Shown in pieces: positions 57,901-64,000 of a stretch of 64,000 nucleotides of DNA. Within the stretch, counting starts at the first letter, position 1. Each line of letters begins with the position of its first letter. A program made the translations under genes and the position numbers. The notes under the pieces were generated by a model. The model had not been told where the DNA came from. It did not search any database and worked only from the letters and a program-made list of their open reading frames with translations. The stretch comes from Diogma glabrata. Lineage: Eukaryota; Arthropoda; Insecta; Diptera; Cylindrotomidae. The stretch covers positions 285,158,492-285,222,491 of the forward strand of contig OY856186.1 in NCBI GenBank assembly GCA_963693315.1. Direction: 5' to 3'.

Positions 57901-58852
57901 AGCAAATTTATTAGCTTTTTTCCTAATAAATAGATGTTTCTGCATCTATTAATTTTCTACATAAATTTCTTTCTATTCGGTATAATCTGAGGTTTTCATC
58001 AGATTTGTTTTGAATAAACTTTTGAAAAGCCTTTTTTTTAATTTTAATTGCTTTTTTACATTTACTTGAAAACCATCGATCAACCTTCGGAACAATCAAA
58101 CTATTTGGAATAAACCTGCGCATACCCATGTGTATTATTTCTGAAAAATTGGAAGCAGCGATGTTTGGATCTTGGCTTAAAAGACAGTTGCGTTTCCAGG
58201 GAAACCATTTAAAAAAATCTCTAAGTCCCTGCCAATTTGCAGCTTTATAATCCCAAACAAGACGAGGATTAGCTTTTAACTGTTTAGGTACTAGTCAGGG
58301 GCGTCAATTGGGTAGGGCTGGGGGGTTCATTGGCCCCCCCCCCAAGGATCTGATACTATCAATACATCGATTCAATAAAACCATCCAATCGTGATAGAAT
58401 TATACACTAGAATCATTTCAATGCACTGTTATTTTGTAAATTCGTCTAATTTTTAGAAGATTTACTTAACTAATATACCAATTTTATCGCATACAATTAA
58501 TTGAAATATATCTGATAATATAATTATTACGTTACATATTATTTTGGCCCGACTAAAGTACAGTTCACCGCAATATTCAAACCGTTATCGTTCTTTGTAT
58601 CAAGTACTAGAGCGCCACCAATACGAAAGGCGGTCTATTGCTTCTAATCTTCTGATGAAATCAGTTTTATAAACAAAACACGATCGTTCTTCCAAAAACG
58701 CCGTGGGTGCGTATTGTGACAAAATTCTATCGTACTATAAGGTGCGCGGCATCACCGCTTTTAGAAGAACGATTGTGTTTTGTTTATAAGATATTCGTGT
58801 CTGAGCCACGTCTGAGCAACGATTTCATTAGTATAGCATTCCTCGAGATATC
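54908..58852 (-). repeat. Inverted duplicate of 42434-46397
   Basis: The segment carries, reversed, the right 0.56 kb of the hAT element (58296-58852) with its target duplication, retrotransposon copy A from the duplication to its tail (56037-58295), the minisatellite, and the outer third of the MITE. Neither end coincides with a transposon end, so it was copied as a chromosomal segment. Identity looks above 99 percent by eye. Confidence 0.9.
56037..58295 (-). pseudogene. CR1/Jockey-type ORF2, copy B
   Basis: The same frame pattern and frameshifts as copy A show that it was already broken when duplicated. Differences from A include TGG to TAG at 56846-56848 (a new stop after TILD), FADDST to FADDTT, GETFGV to GKTFGV, and a few single-residue changes in the C-terminal region. 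The tail is a T14 run at about 56037-56050 on the + strand. Confidence 0.9.
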
Positions 58853-58968
58853 AAGACTTCGGTCTGGGTTAAGAATTTTGACATACATAAAATAAAAAAA
58901 AAATGATTTTGATATAGATTTCGCAAAGAACTTTTATGAGGACATGGTTTTTAGTTTTGAGCAGCGAT
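58845..58968 (+). repeat. 124-bp direct copy of 53256-53379
   Basis: GAGATATCAAGACTTCGGTC through TTTTGAGCAGCGAT matches the left-arm segment in the same orientation. It abuts the inverted duplicate with a shared GAGA. The segment has no gene. Confidence 0.9.
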
Positions 58969-59189
58969 GTATATTAAACATAACTTCTTGTTAAAGTACA
59001 TGTATTTTTTGTCTCTGTTTAGATATGTATTACAAAACTAACACGAAACATCAATACGTTGTCGGAAAATTATAACAGATCATATATTAACATAATTTAG
59101 TGAAAAGATGATACAATCAGCAAACTACTCAAAAACCTCTCCATTTAGCGTTTCGAGAAAATATTACAAAATCATAAATTCATATTTCT
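58969..59189. other. Unique sequence at the centre of the rearrangement
   Basis: No match seen to either arm or to copy A. No coding frame. Confidence 0.5.
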
Positions 59190-60382
59190 TTCAAAATTCC
59201 AAAAATATTGTAAAAATTAAATAAAATAAAAAATTCAAACTTTTTTCAAACAAAATTCTAAAAATTCTTACAAAATCAAAGATTAAAACTTTTTTCAAAA
59301 ATTCTAAAAATATTGCATAAATTATAACAAAATCATAAATTGTAACTTTTTCCAAAATTATAAAAATTATAATAAAATCAAAAATTTAAAATTTTTCAAA
59401 ATTCTTAAAGTATTCCAAAAATTCTTACAAAATCAAAAATTGAAACTTTTTTCAAAATTCTAAAAATACATATAAAATTCAAAAATTCTATTTATTTTTT
59501 TCAATATTCTAAAAATATCCCAAAAATTAGAATAAAATCAAAAATTTAAACTTTTTCTAAATTCTAATATTCCAAAAATTCTTAAAAATTCAAACTTTTC
59601 CAAAATTCTAAAAATATTGCAAAAATTATTACAATATCAAAAATTGAAACTTTTTCCAAAAAATTGAAACATTATAATTAAATCAAAAATTTGAAATTTT
59701 TCAAAATTCTAAAAATATTCTAAAAATTCTTACAAAATCAAAAATTGAAACTTTTTCAAAATTCTAAAACTATATATAAAATTCAAAAAATTTTGTTTTC
59801 AAAATTCTAAAAATATTCCAAAAGTTAGAATAAAATCAAACATTTAAACTTTTTCTAAATTCTAATAATCCAAAAATTCAAAAATTCAAACTTTTTCCAT
59901 AATTCTAAAAATATTGCAAAAATTATAAAAATATCAAAAATTGAAACTTTTTCCAAAATTATAGAAATTAAAATAAAATCAAAAATTTAAAATCTTTCAA
60001 AATTCTAATAATATTCCAAAAATTCTTACAAAATCAAAAATTGAAACATTTTTCAAAATTCTAAAAATATATATAAAATTCAAAAATTCTATTTTTTTTT
60101 TAAAATTCTAAAAATATTCCATAAATTAGAATAAAATCAAATAAATAAACTTTTTTTAAATTCTAATAATATTCCAAAAATTTTAAAAAATTCAAAAATT
60201 CGAGCTTTTTCCAAAACTCTAAAAGTATTTCAAAAATTATAACAATATCAAAAATTGAAACTTTTTCCAAAATTTTAAAAATTATAATAAAATCAAAAAT
60301 TTAAAATTTTTCAAAATTCTAAAAATATTCCAAAAATTCTTACAAAATTGAAAATTGAAACTTTTTCAAAAATATTTCAAAA
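59190..60382 (-). repeat. AT-rich higher-order repeat, right copy
   Basis: Reverse complement of the repeat at 53790-54888, extending about 100 bp further inward than the left copy. That shows the left-arm breakpoint (54888) lies inside the repeat. Confidence 0.85.
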
Positions 60383-60605
60383 CTGGCAGATCGCAGAGAG
60401 ACTTCTTTGTCCGAACTGCGTACAAATGGAATAGTTTGCCGGAACACTTAGTCTCAGGTGGCTTCAACCCACAGATGTTTAAAAAAAGCGTTAATCTACA
60501 CCTTAGAACGCCAGTTGTTGTGGGACCCAGGTCTAGACCTAGGTCTTAAAAGGTATTTATGTGTTGTTGTGACACATATTCTAAACCCTATTACACAACA
60601 CATTT

Positions 60606-60637
<32 letters not shown>
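60383..60637 (+). mobile_element. Short 5'-truncated CR1/Jockey-type insertion with poly(A)
   Basis: It encodes only the last ~45 residues of ORF2 (QRDFFVRTAYKWNSLPE then FKKSVNLHL), then a 3' UTR shared with the element at 34.3 kb and an A-run ending at 60637. The left arm has the uninterrupted target at about 53792, so the insertion is younger than the duplication or was lost from the other copy. Confidence 0.85.
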
Positions 60638-60638
<1 letters not shown>

Positions 60639-61287
60639 TATAACAAATCCAGAAGTTTCCATGTTCAATTATATTTACGTAAACTGTATTTTTCGCGTAA
60701 AAATATGGAATAAATTTTAGATACACTTTTAAGATAAATAATATCGGGAAAATAATTTGTAAATCACGTAAAAGAAATAAATAAATCACAATAATAATAT
60801 TTTATTTCAATATATTTTAATAAATTTCTTTTTTTATTATTAATATCCCTTTTTTAGATTTATATATTTTTTATCAATTATTTATATAAATTTCACAAGT
60901 TCTTTTTTTATTAAAAAATATTTACCAAATCGCCAATATCTTAATCTCCTTTTTTTGATGCTTATAAGTTCGCAGTCACCAAAGAATAGAAAGAGTTTTT
61001 ATTTAATTTCAATTTTGATTGGAATTTCCCCTTCGTGATCGGCGTAATCACTGCTCAAAACTAAAAACCATGTCCTCATAAAAGTTCTTTGCGAAATCTA
61101 TATCAAAATCATTTTTTTTTTATTTTATGTATGTCAAAATTCTTAACCCAGACCGAAGTCTTGATATCTCAGAGCCTTGAGATTTCAGCCCCTCCATATT
61201 TTCTTTGTTGTATTTATAGTTAGGGCAAACAAAAATTATATTGTTTTGTTTAAAGGAACATTTCGGATTAGAGATGTTTAAAGTCAA

Positions 61288-61710
61288 TTGATCAGATATA
61301 AACAATCTGGCTTTAGACCAGGTATAACCTCTACTGATCATATCAACACAATCCGCATTATCATAGAACAATCAAACGAATGGCACTCACCACTGTATCT
61401 CCTCTTCATGGACTTCGAGTGCGCATTTGATACCATCAACAGACGTGCTATCAGGAAATCACTTTGCAAAATGGGCATCCCGAAGAAAATAATTGATCTA
61501 ATCTGAGAAATGTACCAAGATGCTGGAAACAGAATTCAATACAAAGGACAGCAAAGTGACCAATACCACAACCACCAAGGAGTGAGACAAGGCTGCGCTC
61601 TTCTACCGACACTTTTCCTAATAGAACTAGACAGTGTCATGCGAAAGCTTGAAGATAAAAGTCCAAATGTGGAGGTCCACACCAAAACGTTACATTTCCA
61701 ATTAGATTAG
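61288..61710 (+). pseudogene. RTE-like reverse transcriptase fragment, right-arm copy
   Basis: Inverted duplicate of 52716-53138 with the same internal TGA (61504-61506) and the same amino-acid sequence as far as read. Confidence 0.8.
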
Positions 61711-62824
61711 AAAATAAGTTACGTACGTAGATTGGTTCTAATTACTGAATTATATCGAACATTTTTTGCATTAGTTTAATTTTAATTTAACCCAATGAAA
61801 TTCTCTAGAATGTAATCACATCATTCAATTTCACCAATAACATTAGAATTATACTAATAACAAAAAGTTATACGTCTGGCCTCAGGGATATTAAAAATTA
61901 TCAGCCTAATTTTGAAATAATTAACTGATATCACAGTAGGCCAACGAATTCCCCTCGTTCGTTAATAAATTCTCATAATTTTTTAAAAAATTTCTCAAGC
62001 AAGTGGTATTGATAAAAGCCCTCGGCCTACGGCCCCATGCTTTCGAAATTTTTGTCAAAAAATTTTTTCGAACTATCACCGCCCTTGGGAAATTACAACT
62101 GATAATTTTTTTTTCTGTCAGAAATTTTATTTTTCATTCATACAAACTATGATATTTAAATTTTGTTTTAACTGTCGGCAATTCTTCTTGTCGTCGATAG
62201 TTTTGCTTTGTCGTTATGATAATTCTTTGTTGTCATTTTTTCTTCTAAGAAAATGAAATACAATTTCATCTTAGTAATAAATTCTATAAATTTGTAATTT
62301 ATTTTTGACAAAAAAAATAAACATGTAATCATTTATGAACGAAAACGGACATTTTTATTATTTGCTTTTTTAAATTTTTTTTTTATCAACTGAGTAATTT
62401 GTAGAAAAAATTTTATTTGGAAAATAATAATTGTCTTTTAAACAAAATTATAATTAAAAAAAATTATCTCATTAAATAATAAATACCACTCTTCATTGAA
62501 TTTTTTGTCTAAAATTTTTCAATTTTACTCATTAAATTATTTTCAAGCACCACTGTTCAATCAAACCACTACTTAAACCACTCGTGGTTCCGGTACCTTC
62601 AGACTTGTGGTTTATTGAGCGCTATGGTTCGCAGTGTTGCTAAATAATTTAATTCGTAAAACCAAAAAATTTTCGAAAACATTACAATGACTCGAGGTAT
62701 TACAACCGATAATTTATTTACATAGATACAAACAAAAAATAATTGTTTCAAACTTCAAATTATTTAATATCAAGGCATACTAGAGTTTATTTGAATTTTT
62801 TGCATACAAATAGAAAACACAAAT

Positions 62825-63140
62825 AAATTGTTTTATCCACGACTACTAAAGAATATATACTTTCCATGCGTATATCTTTCATTGTAATTGTATTCATTCC
62901 TTTCTATGTATCAAATTCTTTTTTATTTATTTCATTCCACTTTATTTATTCAAAATTCCCCTAACAAATTAAAAAGTTGATTTGTTGGTATAGTAATATA
63001 AACAAGATAAAACAAGAACAATACATATAAAATAAACAAATATGTTTTGTTTTGTTTTTCATTTCATAGATTTATTTCAATATAGCGATATAAACTTTTA
63101 CAGGAAAACTTGAATGAAATTATTTGAAATATTTGTAGTC
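62825..63140. repeat. Repeat with TTTTATCCACGACTA ends, right-arm copy
   Basis: Bounded by TTTTATCCACGACTACTAAA and the near-inverse GTAGTCGTCGATAAAATA. It is related to the two copies at 25.2-25.9 kb and mirrored at about 51320-51600. Confidence 0.7.
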
Positions 63141-63164
63141 GTCGATAAAATAGTATCTTGTATT

Positions 63165-63295
63165 CGCTTAGGATGAAGGCAATTCTTCACTCGGATGATT
63201 CCCTCCACTCGCTACGCTCGTTCCGGGAAACTTCATCCTCGTGAAGAATTGCCTTCATTCTAAGCTCATACAAGAATCTACTATTACGGCAAACG
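63165..63295. repeat. Hairpin repeat, right-arm copy
   Basis: Inverse copy of the 51182-51312 hairpin, arms GGCAATTCTTCAC/GTGAAGAATTGCC. Confidence 0.8.
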
Positions 63296-64000
63296 GATGT
63301 AGAGTTTAACTTTACTGCCGCTAGGGAGTTAGCTAAAGTCTTACTTTTTAGCCTGCGACAGCAAAAGTAACGCCATTTTCATTTTATATTACGGAGGCTG
63401 TAAAGTAACATTTGTTATTTGTTAGTTTATTATTTTTTCAAACATATTGTATAACTATGACAAGAAAAAATAAGTTGATTCTCATTATTATTATGATACT
63501 TCAATACACAGATATTTTGAATTATTGTATGTTACTATGACAACAAAACATAACAAACAGTTTCATTGGATAATGAAATTTGTAATTTTTGTATAACTAT
63601 GACAACAAAATAACAACTATTTCAATTGGATTATGAAATTTTGAAAAGGCTGCTTTGATAAAAAAATGTTATTCACACAAATTTAAATGTTTTTTTCTCT
63701 TTTTGGAAGTAATTATGATGATAAAAATTCATATTTATAAAAAGCTTGATGTATTAATTTCATATTTATAAAAAATTTAAACGTTTGCCGAAAAAATAGT
63801 GTATTTAATTCGGAGCTGAAGTGACTTTTTGTGTATCGTCTATAATTGTCAAACTATAAACTCAACACAAAAAGTATCACTTTAGCTTCTAATTAAATAA
63901 TGTACTATTTTATTAGTTTTAGATTATTAAGTGAACATAAACCTTGTATACACCCCTGGCGCTACTGGGTATTACGCCCATAAAGCAGCATCCATCTCTC

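Larger units (their letters stand above)
59287..64000 (-). repeat. Right arm of the large inverted duplication
   Basis: Reverse complement of 50461-54888, continuing past the window end. It carries one extra retrotransposed fragment (60383-60637) and a ~35-bp stretch near 63085-63125 missing from the left arm. Confidence 0.9.

Noticed and set aside
49043..64000. One giant fold-back transposon comprising the 50-64 kb arms
   Set aside because: Arm ends do not match transposon ends, the spacer is a copied chromosomal segment, and junctions carry microhomology scars, which fits repair-based rearrangement better.

Overview
The window looks like intergenic DNA from an AT-rich arthropod genome, most likely an insect. 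The signs are a Ty3/gypsy retrotransposon, CR1/Jockey-type and RTE-type non-LTR retrotransposons, a Penelope-like fragment, hAT and Mutator-like DNA transposons, and one intron-containing gene for an insect-type chitin deacetylase. No prokaryotic signals are present. Nearly all of the DNA is mobile or repetitive.

Layout. 1-4.86 kb: minus-strand Ty3/gypsy element cut by the window edge. It has an open pol frame and a broken gag joined by a classical -1 slippery heptamer. 4.86-28.33 kb: a giant composite. About 15 head-to-tail 364-bp units on + (4.86-10.35 kb) and about 25 on - (15.5-23.9 and 27.5-28.3 kb) form inverted arrays around a central gene (11.4-14.7 kb). That gene encodes a Mutator-like (MULE) DDE transposase followed by a C-terminal module with the Cys and His/Asp boxes of a ubiquitin-specific-protease-like peptidase. 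A Penelope-like 3' fragment lies beside the gene. A 3.6-kb element with TA target duplication has inserted into the right array. The whole resembles a fold-back (FB/NOF-type) transposon with unusually long-period tandem repeats in its termini, and is the most notable object here.

28.3-39.1 kb: mostly unclassified AT-rich DNA, with a membrane-protein-like exon, an 11-copy minisatellite and a 5'-truncated CR1/Jockey-like element. 39.1-45.3 kb: a second CR1/Jockey-like element whose ORF2 was split by a 3.8-kb hAT element with perfect 8-bp target duplications. 46.9-48.1 kb: the chitin deacetylase gene on the minus strand, the only clear host gene, with one frameshift. 49.0-50.3 kb: a 1.2-kb element with long terminal inverted repeats.

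50.4-64.0 kb: a complex inverted rearrangement. A left arm (to 54.89 kb) and right arm (from 59.29 kb to the window end) are near-identical inverted copies. Between them sits an inverted copy of 42.43-46.40 kb, so the hAT end and second CR1/Jockey-like element occur twice, plus a 124-bp piece copied from the left arm in direct orientation. Junctions show microhomology and a short local triplication, suggesting template-switching repair rather than transposition.
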